Assembly (NCBI GenBank): GCA_943370385.1 | Contig: CALRQT020000002.1 | Coordinates: 1 to 64,000 of the forward strand | Length of the DNA: 64,000 bases | Source: BAIKAL-G1 sp943370385 | GTDB taxonomy: Bacteria; Cyanobacteriota; Cyanobacteriia; PCC-6307; Cyanobiaceae | Direction of reading: 5' to 3' | Shown here: one piece after another, positions 28,273 through 37,503 of the stretch | Position numbering within the stretch: the first letter of the stretch is position 1 | How the letters are laid out: the number at the start of each line of letters is the position of its first letter | Position numbers and translations under genes: made by a program | Notes under the pieces: model-generated | Seen by the model: the letters and a program-made list of their open reading frames with translations, nothing else | Told to the model about the DNA's origin: nothing | Database searches by the model: none

Positions 28273-30660
28273 ATGGCAGGCCTCCTTCACGGCAGGAACC
28301 GTCCCAACCGCTTCGGCGGCCCCCTGGGACTCGCCGCGAGCCTGCCCCTGCTGGCTGCGAGCCTGGTGAGTCCGGGCCAGGCGGCAACGGGCGCCGCTTC
28401 CCCTTCCCAGGCCGCCCCAGCCAGCCCCCCAGCGGCTGCGCCAAGCCCCACGGTCAAACCGCTGAACGCCCCCGCGGCGGCTACGCCCAAGGTCCAGCCC
28501 GGAGCCCCCAAGTCAGCAGTTGCCAAGCCTGGGGTGGCTAAACCCGCTACCACTCCAGCGCCGGCTGCTCCCGCCGCCAGCCAGGCGCCCGAGTCCGGGG
28601 CTCCAAGCGAACCCAAGGTGCTGATCAGTGAAGTGGTCGTGAAGGGGCTCGAGCAGCACCCGGAACGGGAGCGGCTCGAACTGGCCGTCTACGACTCCAT
28701 GGCGACCCGGCCGGGCACCCAGGTGACCCGCAGTGAGCTCCGCAACGACCTCTCCGCCATCTATGCCAGCGGCTGGTTCGCCGATGTGCGCATCCAGCCC
28801 CAGGACGGGCCGCTGGGGGTGCGGCTTCTGGTGACAGTCGAGCCCAATCCGGTGCTCACCAAGGTGGAGCTGGAGGGGGGCAAGGCCAAGCTGCCCGCCA
28901 CCCTGATTCCCGATACCTTCGCCTCCGACTACGGCAAGACCCTTAACCTCAATACCTTGCAGGGCCGCCTTCAAGACCTGCAGAAGTGGTACAGCGACCA
29001 GGGCTATTCCTTGGCCCGGGTGACAGGTCCCTCCAAGGTGACCCCCCAAGGTGTCGTGCAACTGACGGTGCGGGAAGGCACCGTGGCCGGCGTCGAGATC
29101 CAGTTCGTGGATAAGGAGGGCTCCCCCACCAACGCCAAGGGCCAGCCGATCAAGGGCAAAACCAAGCTCTGGGTGGTGACCCGGGAATTGGCCACCAAGC
29201 CCGGTGACAGCTTTAACCGCAGACGCCTCGAAGAAGACATCAAGCGCCTTTACGGCACCGGCCTGTTTGGTGACGTCAAGGTGACCCTCAAGCCCCTGCC
29301 AGAGAGCCCTGGCACGGTGACGGTGGTGCTGGGCATCACCGAGCAGTCCACCGGTTCCCTCTCGGGTGGCTTGGGCTATAGCCAGAGCCAGGGTGTGTTC
29401 GGCCAGGTGCAGTTGTCGGACAGCAACCTGGGGGGCCGGGCCTGGGATACCACATTCAACTTCACCTACGGCCAATACGGCGGCTTGGCTGATATCTCCT
29501 TCACCGATCCCTGGATCAAGGGAGATAAATATCGCACCGCCTTTAGGGCTCGCATCTTCCTTAGCCGTGAAGTTCCCCAGATCTTCCAGAGCCAGAGCAA
29601 CGGCAGCTTCAATACGGTTTCGAGTGTTTCTGATGGCTTCTACAGTGCTCCCTCGACCGCATCGGCCTACAATATTTATTCTGGGAATAACCCTGCTGGC
29701 GTAACTTATAATTCGGTTGGGGCGGCAAGGGCCGCTAATGCCAATAATCCTGCCTTTGGAGTGAATGGCGTCAATAACAATTGGTTTGCCCTGGATGGCA
29801 ACCTGATTGCCATTCAGCGGGTTGGCGGCAACCTTCAGTTGGTGCGGCCCCTCAACGGCGGCAACCCCTTCAAGAAGGCGCCCTGGAGCCTGGTGATGGG
29901 CCTGAGTATTCAGGAAGCCACGCCCATGAATTTCACCGGTCAGACCATGCCCTACGGCGTGGCCACCACCAACTTCAACGGCGGCAGCACCACCACCAGC
30001 AATGTGATTTGCATTGCCTACAACTGCGCCAATAGCAACCAACTCTTTGGTGTGCGTTTTGCTGCAACCCGCAACACCCTCAACGATCCTCGCAACCCCA
30101 CTGCCGGTAATTTCCTTAGCCTCGGTACCGAGCAATTTGTTTCCGTGGGCCCGGATTCGCCCACCTTTAACCGGGTGCGGGCCAGTTACACCCAGTACTA
30201 CCCCGTGAATTGGCTGCGGGTTTATAAGGGTTGCCGCCCGAAAAAGGGACAAGCCGCTGATTGCAAGCAGGCCCTGGCTTTCCAGGTCTCCGCCGGAGCC
30301 AACGTGGGCACGATTCCGCCCTATGAGGCCTTCTGTTTGGGTGGCTCCAACTCCGTGCGCGGCTTCTACGACTGCAACATGGGCGTGGGTACCAGCTACG
30401 GCGAAGCCACGCTCGAATACCGCTTCCCCCTGTTCAGCATCATTAGCGGCGAGCTGTTTGTCGATGCTGGTAGTGCTTTCGGTACCCAGGGCAATGTGCC
30501 GGGCAACCCCGGCGGGGTTCTGGGTAAGCCCGGATCAGGCTTCTCGGTGGGCACCGGGATCATTCTCTCCACTCCGGTGGGCCCCCTGCGCCTGGAGGTG
30601 GCCAGCCAGGATTTCACCAGCAATTGGCGCTTCAACCTGGGCGTGGGCTGGAAGTTCTAG
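28273..30660 (+). CDS. bamA: Omp85/BamA-family outer membrane assembly protein
   Basis: 795 aa from ATG (MAGLLHGRNRPN). Inserts beta-barrel proteins into the outer membrane. Seen: a signal peptide (to about residue 37), a Pro/Ala/Lys-rich linker (about 38-115) typical of cyanobacterial Omp85, three POTRA domains (about 115-365; VLISEVVVKGLEQ, GVRLLVTVEPNPVLTKVELE, GVVQLTVREGTVAGVEIQFV), then a 16-strand-type barrel (Bac_surface_Ag; SGGLGYSQSQGVFGQVQLSD, NTLNDPRNPTAGNFLSLGTE, GTGIILSTPVGPLRLE) ending in an aromatic residue (GVGWKF). The long frame upstream overlaps purC and is not used. The last base of its TAG stop is the first base of the lpxC GTG. Confidence 0.95.
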   Translation: MAGLLHGRNRPNRFGGPLGLAASLPLLAASLVSPGQAATGAASPSQAAPASPPAAAPSPTVKPLNAPAAATPKVQPGAPKSAVAKPGVAKPATTPAPAAPAASQAPESGAPSEPKVLISEVVVKGLEQHPERERLELAVYDSMATRPGTQVTRSELRNDLSAIYASGWFADVRIQPQDGPLGVRLLVTVEPNPVLTKVELEGGKAKLPATLIPDTFASDYGKTLNLNTLQGRLQDLQKWYSDQGYSLARVTGPSKVTPQGVVQLTVREGTVAGVEIQFVDKEGSPTNAKGQPIKGKTKLWVVTRELATKPGDSFNRRRLEEDIKRLYGTGLFGDVKVTLKPLPESPGTVTVVLGITEQSTGSLSGGLGYSQSQGVFGQVQLSDSNLGGRAWDTTFNFTYGQYGGLADISFTDPWIKGDKYRTAFRARIFLSREVPQIFQSQSNGSFNTVSSVSDGFYSAPSTASAYNIYSGNNPAGVTYNSVGAARAANANNPAFGVNGVNNNWFALDGNLIAIQRVGGNLQLVRPLNGGNPFKKAPWSLVMGLSIQEATPMNFTGQTMPYGVATTNFNGGSTTTSNVICIAYNCANSNQLFGVRFAATRNTLNDPRNPTAGNFLSLGTEQFVSVGPDSPTFNRVRASYTQYYPVNWLRVYKGCRPKKGQAADCKQALAFQVSAGANVGTIPPYEAFCLGGSNSVRGFYDCNMGVGTSYGEATLEYRFPLFSIISGELFVDAGSAFGTQGNVPGNPGGVLGKPGSGFSVGTGIILSTPVGPLRLEVASQDFTSNWRFNLGVGWKF

Positions 30661-31520
30661 TGACTGTTTGGCCTGAGGATTACGGCTCGGCCCACACCCT
30701 GGCCGCGCCGCTCGAAATCAAGGGAATTGGCCTGCACAGCGGCAGCCCAGCCCGGGTGCGCCTGGAGCCGGCTGAGCGACCGGGCTTCCGCATCGGCTGG
30801 CTCGATGGGACTGATCGCTCCCTGCGGCTACTCGATCCGGCCCAGGTGGCCGACACCCAGCTCTGCACCGCCCTGCAGATCGACCAACGCCGCCTGGCCA
30901 CCGTTGAGCATCTGCTCGCCGCCCTGGCGGGGGTGGGCCTGAGCCAGGTGACGATCCTGGTGGAGGGCCATGAAATTCCCCTGCTGGATGGCTCGGCCCT
31001 GCCCTGGGTGGAGGCGATCGCCGCCGCCGGCCTCCAACAGCTCGGCCCCCGGGCGGCGTTACAGGTCCTCGATGGCCCGATCACCCTGCAGCAGGGCCAG
31101 AGTTTCGCCACGGCCTTGCCCAGTGATCGGCCCCGACTCAGCGCCGCCATTGCCTTTCACCAGCCCGCGATCGGCCAGCAGGTCTTCAGCCTGGAGCTCA
31201 CCCCCCAGGCCTTTGTCGAGCAGATCGCGCCGGCCCGCACCTTCGGTTTCCGCGACCAGATCGAGCAGCTTCGTGCTGCCGGCCTGATCCAAGGAGGCGG
31301 CCTTGATAACGCCCTGGTTTGCGATGGCGACCACTGGCTCAACCCGCCGCTGCGTTTTGACGATGAACCGGTGCGCCATAAGCTCCTGGACTTGCTGGGG
31401 GATCTGGCCCTGGTGGGGTTACCCCAGGCCCAGGTGTTCGCCTACCGGGGCTCCCATGGGCTCCACACCGCCCTAGCCGCCGCCCTGGCCCGCCTTCGCC
31501 CCAGTTCCCCCGACCACTGA
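30660..31520 (+). CDS. lpxC: UDP-3-O-acyl-N-acetylglucosamine deacetylase
   Basis: 286 aa from a GTG overlapping the bamA stop by one base. First committed step of lipid A synthesis, a zinc deacetylase. Motifs: IKGIGLHSGSPARVRL, the zinc His in TVEHLLAALAGVGLSQV, EGHEIPLLDGSALPWVEAI, PARTFGFRDQIEQLRAAGLI, QGGGLDNALV, and RHKLLDLLGDLALVG carrying the other zinc ligands (His and Asp). Usual length is about 280-305. It overlaps fabZ by one base (TGATG), so bamA-lpxC-fabZ are translationally coupled. Confidence 0.95.
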   Translation: MTVWPEDYGSAHTLAAPLEIKGIGLHSGSPARVRLEPAERPGFRIGWLDGTDRSLRLLDPAQVADTQLCTALQIDQRRLATVEHLLAALAGVGLSQVTILVEGHEIPLLDGSALPWVEAIAAAGLQQLGPRAALQVLDGPITLQQGQSFATALPSDRPRLSAAIAFHQPAIGQQVFSLELTPQAFVEQIAPARTFGFRDQIEQLRAAGLIQGGGLDNALVCDGDHWLNPPLRFDDEPVRHKLLDLLGDLALVGLPQAQVFAYRGSHGLHTALAAALARLRPSSPDH

Positions 31521-32170
31521 TGCCCTTGACCGATTCCGCCGCCCAGGCCCTGGTTCCAGCGCCTGGCTCCTCCAGCCCATTGGCGTCTGGGGACCTTGGC
31601 CCTGGGGCCGGGACCATTGGCCCTGGAGCCGTGACCATTGGCCCTGGGGCCGGGACCATTGCAGGGGAGGGGACCACGGCCGTGGCCCTGGCTTCTGAGC
31701 CCGGGGCCCAAGCGGACCCTGCCACTGGCCAGTCAGGTGCCGTGCTCACCTGCGAGCAGATTCTTGGGCTGCTGCCCCACCGCTATCCCTTTGCCCTGGT
31801 GGATCGGGTGATCGCCTACGAACCCGGCAAGAGCGCCGAGGCGATCAAGAACGTCACCTTCAATGAGCCCCAGTTCCAGGGCCATTTCCCCGGGCGGCCC
31901 CTGATGCCGGGGGTGTTGATCGTGGAGGCCATGGCCCAGGTGGGTGGCCTGATCGTTACCCAGATGCCCGACCTGCCCAAGGGGCTGTTTGTGTTCGCCG
32001 GAATCGATGGCGTGCGCTTTCGCCGGCCGGTGGTGCCGGGCGACCAATTGCGGATTCGTTGCGAACTGATCAGCATCAAGCGGAAGCGGTTTGGCAAAGT
32101 AAGGGCCCAAGCCACCGTGGAGGGTGAACTGGTCTGTTCTGGGGAGCTGATGTTCTCCCTGGTGGACTGA
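31520..32170 (+). CDS. fabZ: 3-hydroxyacyl-ACP dehydratase FabZ with repeat-bearing N-terminal extension
   Basis: 216 aa. Dehydrates 3-hydroxyacyl-ACP in fatty acid synthesis. The enzyme core is residues about 72-216: ILGLLPHRYPFALVDRVIAY, NEPQFQGHFPGRPLMPGVLI (catalytic His), VEAMAQVGG (catalytic Glu), GIDGVRFRRPVVPGDQLRI. Family members are about 140-150 aa. The extra 70 N-terminal residues are Gly/Ala/Pro-rich and contain three copies of a 7-aa unit encoded by a 21-bp tandem repeat. The ATG overlaps the lpxC stop. A second possibility is translation from an internal start nearer VLTCEQILG, with the extension untranslated. Confidence 0.94.
   Translation: MPLTDSAAQALVPAPGSSSPLASGDLGPGAGTIGPGAVTIGPGAGTIAGEGTTAVALASEPGAQADPATGQSGAVLTCEQILGLLPHRYPFALVDRVIAYEPGKSAEAIKNVTFNEPQFQGHFPGRPLMPGVLIVEAMAQVGGLIVTQMPDLPKGLFVFAGIDGVRFRRPVVPGDQLRIRCELISIKRKRFGKVRAQATVEGELVCSGELMFSLVD
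31598..31660. repeat. 3 x 21-bp tandem repeat inside fabZ
   Basis: Three consecutive 21-mers (31598-31618, 31619-31639, 31640-31660). The first and third are identical; the middle one differs at two positions. They encode GPGAGTI, GPGAVTI, GPGAGTI in the N-terminal extension of FabZ. The unit is a multiple of three, so copy-number change would keep the frame. Confidence 0.9.
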
Positions 32171-32174
32171 CGGC

Positions 32175-33038
32175 ATGACCAGTTCAACCGCCCCCTCCAC
32201 TGCCCCTTCCACCATGGATGGCGCCCCTGTCCAGACGCGGATCCATCCCACCGCCGTGGTCGATCCCAAGGCCGAACTGGGCGCTGGTGTGGACATCGGC
32301 CCCTATGCCGTGATCGGTCCGGAGGTGACGATCGGTTCTGGCACCCGCATTGGTCCCCATGTGGTGATCGATGGCCGGGTGCGCATGGGCAGCCGCAACC
32401 GGATTTTCCCCGGGGCCTGCATTGGCCTTGAACCCCAGGACCTCAAATACAACGGTGCGCCCACCGAGGTGGTGATCGGCGATGACAACAGCATCCGCGA
32501 GTGCGTCACGATCAATCGGGCCACGGCCGATGGCGAGCAGACCCGCATCGGCAGTAGCAACCTGCTGATGGCCTATAGCCACCTGGGCCACAATTGCCAC
32601 CTGGGTGATCGCATCGTCATCGCCAATGGGGTGGCGGTGGCCGGCCATGTGGTGATCGGCGATCGGGCCGTGATTGGCGGCGTGCTCGGCATCCACCAGT
32701 TCGTGCACATCGGCACCATGGCCATGGTGGGCGGCATGAGCCGCATCGACCGTGATGTGCCGCCCTTCTCCGTGGTGGAGGGCCACCCCGGCCGGGTGCG
32801 GGGCCTCAACCGCATCGGCATCAAGCGCAGCGGCCTGGCCGCCAAGGATGGCGGCGCCGAAGCCCGCCAGCTGCAGGAGGTCTGGAGCCAGCTCTACCGC
32901 GGCGATCAGGTCCTGGCCGAGGCCCTGGTGGCGGTTCAGGCCCAGGAACTGCTGCCGGCCGCCCAGGAACTGTGTGACTTTCTCGTGGCCTCGATCAGCC
33001 CCGGCCGCCGGGGCCCCTTGCCGGCCCAGCGTTCATGA
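32175..33038 (+). CDS. lpxA: UDP-N-acetylglucosamine acyltransferase
   Basis: 287 aa. First acylation of UDP-GlcNAc in lipid A synthesis. Left-handed beta-helix hexapeptide repeats fill residues about 20-200 (IHPTAVVDPKAELGAGVDIG, GPYAVIGPEVTIGSG). The catalytic His lies in MAYSHLGHNCHLGD, followed by HQFVHIGTMAMVGGMSRIDR. The C-terminal helical domain (GLNRIGIKRSGL onward) is complete. The first 15 residues are a Ser/Thr/Ala-rich leader. It starts four bases after fabZ and overlaps lpxB by ATGA. Confidence 0.96.
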   Translation: MTSSTAPSTAPSTMDGAPVQTRIHPTAVVDPKAELGAGVDIGPYAVIGPEVTIGSGTRIGPHVVIDGRVRMGSRNRIFPGACIGLEPQDLKYNGAPTEVVIGDDNSIRECVTINRATADGEQTRIGSSNLLMAYSHLGHNCHLGDRIVIANGVAVAGHVVIGDRAVIGGVLGIHQFVHIGTMAMVGGMSRIDRDVPPFSVVEGHPGRVRGLNRIGIKRSGLAAKDGGAEARQLQEVWSQLYRGDQVLAEALVAVQAQELLPAAQELCDFLVASISPGRRGPLPAQRS

Positions 33039-34219
33039 GGCGCCTGCTGATCAGCACCGGTGAGGTATCCGGTGACCTGCAGGGGGGGTTGCTGGTGGTG
33101 GCCCTCAGGAAAGAAGCTGAGCGCCGCGGCATCGAGCTTGAGATCGTCGCCCTAGGCGGCGAACGCATGGAGCGGGCCGGCGCCCGCCTGCTGGCCAACA
33201 CGGCCCCCATGGGCGCCATTGGCCTATGGGAGGCCCTGCCCCTGGTTTGGCCCACCCTGCGCCTGCAGCGCCGGGTGGATCGTTGGCTCGATGAGATGCC
33301 CCCCGATGGGGTGGTGCTGATCGACTACATGGGGGCCAACATCAACCTGGGCTTGCGCATCAAGAAGCGCTTCCCCCAGGTGCCCATCCAGTACTACATC
33401 GCCCCCCAGGAATGGGCCTTCCGCCTTGGGGATGGCGGCACCATGCGTTTGCTGGGCTTCACCGATCGGATCCTGGCGATCTTCCCGGAGGAGGCCCGCT
33501 TCTATGGCGAGCGGGGCGCCGATGTGCTTTGGGTGGGCCACCCCCTGCTCGACACCCTGACGGAACTACCGGATCGGGAGGGGGCCCGCCAGCGGCTGGG
33601 TCTGGCCGAGGGTGAGCGCCTCCTGTTGCTCTTGCCCGCCTCCCGCAGTCAGGAGCTGCGCTACCTGGTGCCGCCCCTGGCTGCTGCTGCTGCTGAATTG
33701 CAGCGCCGCACCCCCGGCCTGAAGGTGGTGGTGCCAGCCGGCCAGGCCGCCTTTGAACCCCTGCTGGAAACCCTGCTGGCCCAGGCGGGTCTGGACGCCC
33801 AGGTGGTGCCGGCGGCCGATGCTGACCGCCTGCGGCCCGACCTCTGCGCCGCCGCCGATCTGGCCCTCACTAAATCGGGCACGGTGAACCTGGAGCTGGC
33901 CCTGCGGGGCGTGCCCCAGGTGGTGGGCTATCGGGTCAGCCGGCCCACCGCCTGGCTGGCGCGCCACCTGCTCCATTTCCGGGTCGACCACATCTCACCG
34001 GTCAACCTGGTGCTGGGGGAGCGGCTGCTCAGTGAGCTGCTGCAGGACGACCTCACGGTGGAGGCGATCGTGGCTGAGGCGCTGCCTTTGCTCGATCCCA
34101 CCGGCCCGGCGCGGCAACGGATCAGGGACGGCTACGGTCGCCTGCGCCACGAGCTGGGTGAGACGGGGGTCACGGGCCGGGCCGCCTGCGCCATCCTGGA
34201 TGGCCTTGCTCCCGGCTGA
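33035..34219 (+). CDS. lpxB: lipid A disaccharide synthase
   Basis: 394 aa, start overlapping the lpxA stop by four bases (ATGA). GT19 glycosyltransferase joining UDP-2,3-diacylglucosamine and lipid X. Motifs: LLISTGEVSGDLQGG, GERMERAGARLLANTAPMG, VVLIDYMGANINLGLRIKKR, IQYYIAPQEWAFRLG, ILAIFPEEARFYGERGADVL, WVGHPLLD, LLPASRSQELRYL, ALTKSGTVNLELALRGVPQV. Last gene of the coupled bamA-lpxC-fabZ-lpxA-lpxB run. Confidence 0.96.
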   Translation: MRRLLISTGEVSGDLQGGLLVVALRKEAERRGIELEIVALGGERMERAGARLLANTAPMGAIGLWEALPLVWPTLRLQRRVDRWLDEMPPDGVVLIDYMGANINLGLRIKKRFPQVPIQYYIAPQEWAFRLGDGGTMRLLGFTDRILAIFPEEARFYGERGADVLWVGHPLLDTLTELPDREGARQRLGLAEGERLLLLLPASRSQELRYLVPPLAAAAAELQRRTPGLKVVVPAGQAAFEPLLETLLAQAGLDAQVVPAADADRLRPDLCAAADLALTKSGTVNLELALRGVPQVVGYRVSRPTAWLARHLLHFRVDHISPVNLVLGERLLSELLQDDLTVEAIVAEALPLLDPTGPARQRIRDGYGRLRHELGETGVTGRAACAILDGLAPG

Positions 34220-34396
34220 GTGACCCCATTCCCTGGCGATCTGGTCCCTGCTGAGCTGGTGCTGCCCCCCAGGGCGCTTGGGGAGGTCCATCGGCCCATC
34301 CCTCCCCAGGGGCTACCCCAAGATCGGAGGCCATGGCTTGGCTCCCTTCGGATCCATGGGACCGGCGTCTGGCCTTCCCGCTGGCGGACCCCACGG

Positions 34397-35032
34397 ATGA
34401 AAGGGTTCGCCACACCGCTGCTCCGGCTCGCCCTAATGCTTGTGTTGCTGTTGGCCGCGCCCCTGGGTGCCCAGGCTGCGGACCAGGAGGCGGTGTTTGC
34501 CGGTGGCTGTTTCTGGTGCCTGGAGCATGACCTGGCCAAAGTGAAGGGGGTGCTGGAGGCCGTGAGTGGCTACAGCGGCGGCCCGCTGGCCAATCCCAGC
34601 TACAAACAGGTTTCGGCCGGGGGCACGGGCCACCAGGAGGTGGTGCGCGTGCGCTTCGATGACAGCCAGGTCAGCTACGCCACCCTGCTGAGGGCGTACT
34701 GGCGCAATGTCGATGCCCTCGATGGCGGCGGCCAGTTCTGTGATCGCGGCGCCTCCTATCGGCCGGTGATTTTCACCGCCGGCGATAGCCAGGCCAGCCA
34801 GGCCCGGCGCAGCCTGGAGCAAGCGGCCCAGGAGCTGAAGCGATCCCCTGCGGAGATCAAGGTTCAGCTCAAGCCGCTAACGCGCTTTTGGCCTGCTGAG
34901 GCCTACCACCAGAACTACGCCGAAACCCACAAGGTGTCCTACAACTACTACCGCTGGGCCTGCGGCCGTGACCAAAGACTCGACCAGCTCTGGGGCAAGC
35001 GGGCCCGCTCCAGCCAGGCCTGGGCCGGCTAA
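34397..35032 (+). CDS. msrA: peptide-methionine (S)-S-oxide reductase MsrA, exported
   Basis: 211 aa from ATG (MKGFATPLLRLALMLVLL). A signal peptide ends near LGAQAADQE, so the enzyme should work in the periplasm, unlike most MsrA. Catalytic box AVFAGGCFWCLEHDLAKVKG, then GVLEAVSGYSGGPLANPSYK, GTGHQEVVRVRFD, FCDRGASYRPVIF, FWPAEAYHQNYAETH. It reduces S-methionine sulfoxide in oxidised proteins. It follows lpxB by 177 bases and is probably transcribed separately. Confidence 0.93.
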   Translation: MKGFATPLLRLALMLVLLLAAPLGAQAADQEAVFAGGCFWCLEHDLAKVKGVLEAVSGYSGGPLANPSYKQVSAGGTGHQEVVRVRFDDSQVSYATLLRAYWRNVDALDGGGQFCDRGASYRPVIFTAGDSQASQARRSLEQAAQELKRSPAEIKVQLKPLTRFWPAEAYHQNYAETHKVSYNYYRWACGRDQRLDQLWGKRARSSQAWAG

Positions 35033-35216
35033 GCAGCTTTGGCCGTTTCCTGACCTTGGCTGGGCAAAAGCACCCAATTCCTTGGGGTAAATCGAACGAT
35101 AAGCTTAAGAACCGGGGAGTGTTCGTCGCGAACTCTTCAGTCTTGGAGCGGTTTTCCGCCCCTGGTTGCCGCTGAAAATGGCTCTACCCTAATTAGGGCT
35201 TGAAAGAGGTGTTTGT

Positions 35217-35429
35217 ATGTATCTGCTGACGATCCGGGACGGATTGCAGACCCGCCATATCGGTCCCTACGAGAGTCCGAAGCAGGCTGCCGACGACCTC
35301 GATCGCTTGCTGGCCCAGTTCGGTGAACGGTCCCGCTGGCAGATCCATGCGCTCGAATCCCCCGAGATGGTGTTGGCCCCCAAGCCAGAACCGATCGAGC
35401 GCAGAAAATTGATGGCTACGGCAGCCTGA
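35217..35429 (+). CDS. small conserved-looking protein, unknown function
   Basis: 70 aa (MYLLTIRDGLQTRHIGPYES). A purine-rich GAAAGAGGTG lies about 6 bases before the ATG and supports the start. The first 50 residues look like a small alpha/beta fold (ESPKQAADDLDRLLAQFGE is a clear helix); the end is basic. Stand-alone gene with about 180 bases of non-coding sequence upstream and 230 downstream. I do not recognise a named family, though similar short proteins occur in picocyanobacteria. Confidence 0.65.
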   Translation: MYLLTIRDGLQTRHIGPYESPKQAADDLDRLLAQFGERSRWQIHALESPEMVLAPKPEPIERRKLMATAA

Positions 35430-35661
35430 GGGCTTTGGCTAGGTCGCTGCTTTCGCTGATCAGCCCAACCATTCCAATCATTAACGGATTGATACTGACC
35501 AGCTCAAGGGTTGAATGTTCAGCGATAAAGGCCTGGGTGATGCACACTCAGGCATTCGCGGCTTCGCCATGAACGGGCCATGAATGGGCCAAGACAGGGC
35601 TGCTCGCCATGTCGAAAACAAAGGTCCCACCAACGATCCCCTTGCACCTAGGGGCAGGGCC

Positions 35662-35889
35662 CTATTGCTTGGGATAGCCGCGCAATAGGCCGCTTTCGAT
35701 CATGAGCCCCACCCCGGCGGTGATCGCAATCAGGCTGAGGGCCCCGTACCAGGCCCAGGGGCCTTGGTTCTGGCCGATGGCCTGGAGGGTTAGCCGTTCC
35801 ACCGCCTTGCCGAACAGGCACAGTCCCGCTGGCAGCAACAACACCCCCAGTTGGGCCTTCACGAACCAGCGGATCTTGCGTACGGCCAT
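35662..35889 (-). CDS. small membrane protein, unknown function
   Basis: 75 aa, MAVRKIRWFVKAQLGVLLLP. Two hydrophobic segments (about 12-28 and 47-65: ALSLIAITAGVGLMIESGLL) with a basic N-terminus. It starts 31 bases after the pepA stop on the same strand and is probably co-transcribed with it. No family name recognised. Confidence 0.65.
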   Translation of the reverse strand: MAVRKIRWFVKAQLGVLLLPAGLCLFGKAVERLTLQAIGQNQGPWAWYGALSLIAITAGVGLMIESGLLRGYPKQ

Positions 35890-35920
35890 CGGGCGGTAGG
35901 GGCGCTGTGGGGTAACCAGC

Positions 35921-37402
35921 CTAGGCGGGAGCGCCAGCGAGCACCCAGTTCACCAGGGTGCGGACGCCAAAGCCGGTGGCACCGGCCGGGTCCAGGCCCC
36001 GACCCTTGTCGCTCCAGACCGTGCCGGCGATGTCGAGGTGGGCCCAGGCCAGGCCGGGGCCCACGAACTCCTTGAGGAACAGGGCGCCGGTAATCGACCC
36101 GCCGGGGCGGGGGCCCGTGTTTTTCATGTCGGCCACGCCACTCTTGAGCCCTTCCCGGTAGGAGGCCTGCAGGGGCATGCGCCAGACCTGCTCGCCCCCC
36201 TGGCTGGCCGCGGCGGCCAGGGCCCCAGCCAGGGCGTCACTGGGGGACCAGAGCCCGGCAATGTCATGGCCCAGGGCAATCACACAGGCCCCGGTGAGGG
36301 TGGCCAGATCCACCACCGCATCCGGCTCCAGGCCGCAGGCATAAACAAGGGCATCGGCTAGCACCAGGCGTCCTTCGGCGTCGGTGTTGTTCACCTCGAT
36401 GGTCTTGCCATTGGAGGCCGTGAGGATGTCGCCGGGGTGAATCGCCCCGCCACTGATCATGTTTTCGCAGGCCGGCACGATCACATGCACTTCCACCCCC
36501 TCGGGCTGGAGCTGGCCGATCGCCCGGGCCGCCCCCAACACGGCGGCGCTCCCGCCCATGTCATACTTCATCATTTCGATCTGGGAGCCGGCCGTCTTGA
36601 GGTTGTAGCCCCCGGAATCAAAGGTGAGACCCTTGCCCACCAGGGCCACCCGACGGCGCACCGCCCCCTGGGGCTTGTAGGTGAGATGGATGAACTTGGG
36701 GGGCAGGTCCGAACCCTGGGCCACTCCGAGGTAGGCGCCCATGCCCAACGCGGCGCAGTCGCTGCGCTCCAGCACCGTCAGCTCCAGGCCAAAGTCGTTG
36801 GCGATGGCAGCGGCGCAATCGGCTAGGGCCTGGGGGGTGACCTTGTTCGGAGGGGCCGCCACCAGTTCCCGAGCCAGCTCCACGCCACTGCAGAGGGCAT
36901 CGAGGCCGCCCAGCAGGTCGGCTCCGGTCTCAGCGATGCCCAGCAGCTCCACCAGGTCGGGCAGGGGCTTGGGATCGGCGTCGCTTTTGAAGCGCTGGTC
37001 GTTGAACAGGCTGAGGCGCACGGCCTGGGCGATGGCGGCCGCTGCCGCCTGGGGCTCCAGCCCCTCCACCGGCAGGGCAATCCCGAGGCTGGTGCATCCC
37101 TGGACCTGGGCCGCCTTGGCGATGCTGGCCGCTGCCTGGCGGGCGCCGTCGAGACCGAACTCGGTCGGTTCCCCGAGACCCACCAGGAGCAGCACGCTCG
37201 GCGTCGTCCCCAGCCACTCCAAGCGCAGGCTTTCGCCGGCCTTGCCCTTGAACTGGCGTTGCTCCAGCCGCTCCACCAAGGCAGCACCGAAGCGCTCTTC
37301 CAGCACCGCCTTGAAGGGTCCGCCCCCGCCGCTGAACAGACCCACGGCCAGGGTGTCCCCACCCCAGCTACTCGCCGGGGTTGAGGTGCAGCGGAACTCC
37401 AT
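35921..37402 (-). CDS. pepA: leucyl aminopeptidase (M17 family)
   Basis: 493 aa. Cytosolic dimetal exopeptidase releasing N-terminal residues. Metal-site motifs: RRVALVGKGLTFDSGGYNLK (Lys and Asp ligands), MMKYDMGGSAAVLGA, and the family signature NTDAEGRLVLADAL (Asp and Glu ligands with catalytic Arg). The N-terminal domain is about residues 1-170. The end reads WSDKGRGLDPAGATGFGVRT. Usual length. Followed by a small membrane protein gene. Confidence 0.96.
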   Translation of the reverse strand: MEFRCTSTPASSWGGDTLAVGLFSGGGGPFKAVLEERFGAALVERLEQRQFKGKAGESLRLEWLGTTPSVLLLVGLGEPTEFGLDGARQAAASIAKAAQVQGCTSLGIALPVEGLEPQAAAAAIAQAVRLSLFNDQRFKSDADPKPLPDLVELLGIAETGADLLGGLDALCSGVELARELVAAPPNKVTPQALADCAAAIANDFGLELTVLERSDCAALGMGAYLGVAQGSDLPPKFIHLTYKPQGAVRRRVALVGKGLTFDSGGYNLKTAGSQIEMMKYDMGGSAAVLGAARAIGQLQPEGVEVHVIVPACENMISGGAIHPGDILTASNGKTIEVNNTDAEGRLVLADALVYACGLEPDAVVDLATLTGACVIALGHDIAGLWSPSDALAGALAAAASQGGEQVWRMPLQASYREGLKSGVADMKNTGPRPGGSITGALFLKEFVGPGLAWAHLDIAGTVWSDKGRGLDPAGATGFGVRTLVNWVLAGAPA

Positions 37403-37503
37403 GGGGGCGTTTTGGGGGTGGGATTCGATCGTAGGAGGGGCGCTGGTGGCCTGATCCCCCGTCGGGCTGCGTCAGCCCGATCAGGCCCTGAAGATCTGGT
37501 GGC

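Noticed and set aside
34220..34396. Upstream extension of the exported MsrA
   Set aside because: The 59 extra residues have no family sequence and would bury the signal peptide.
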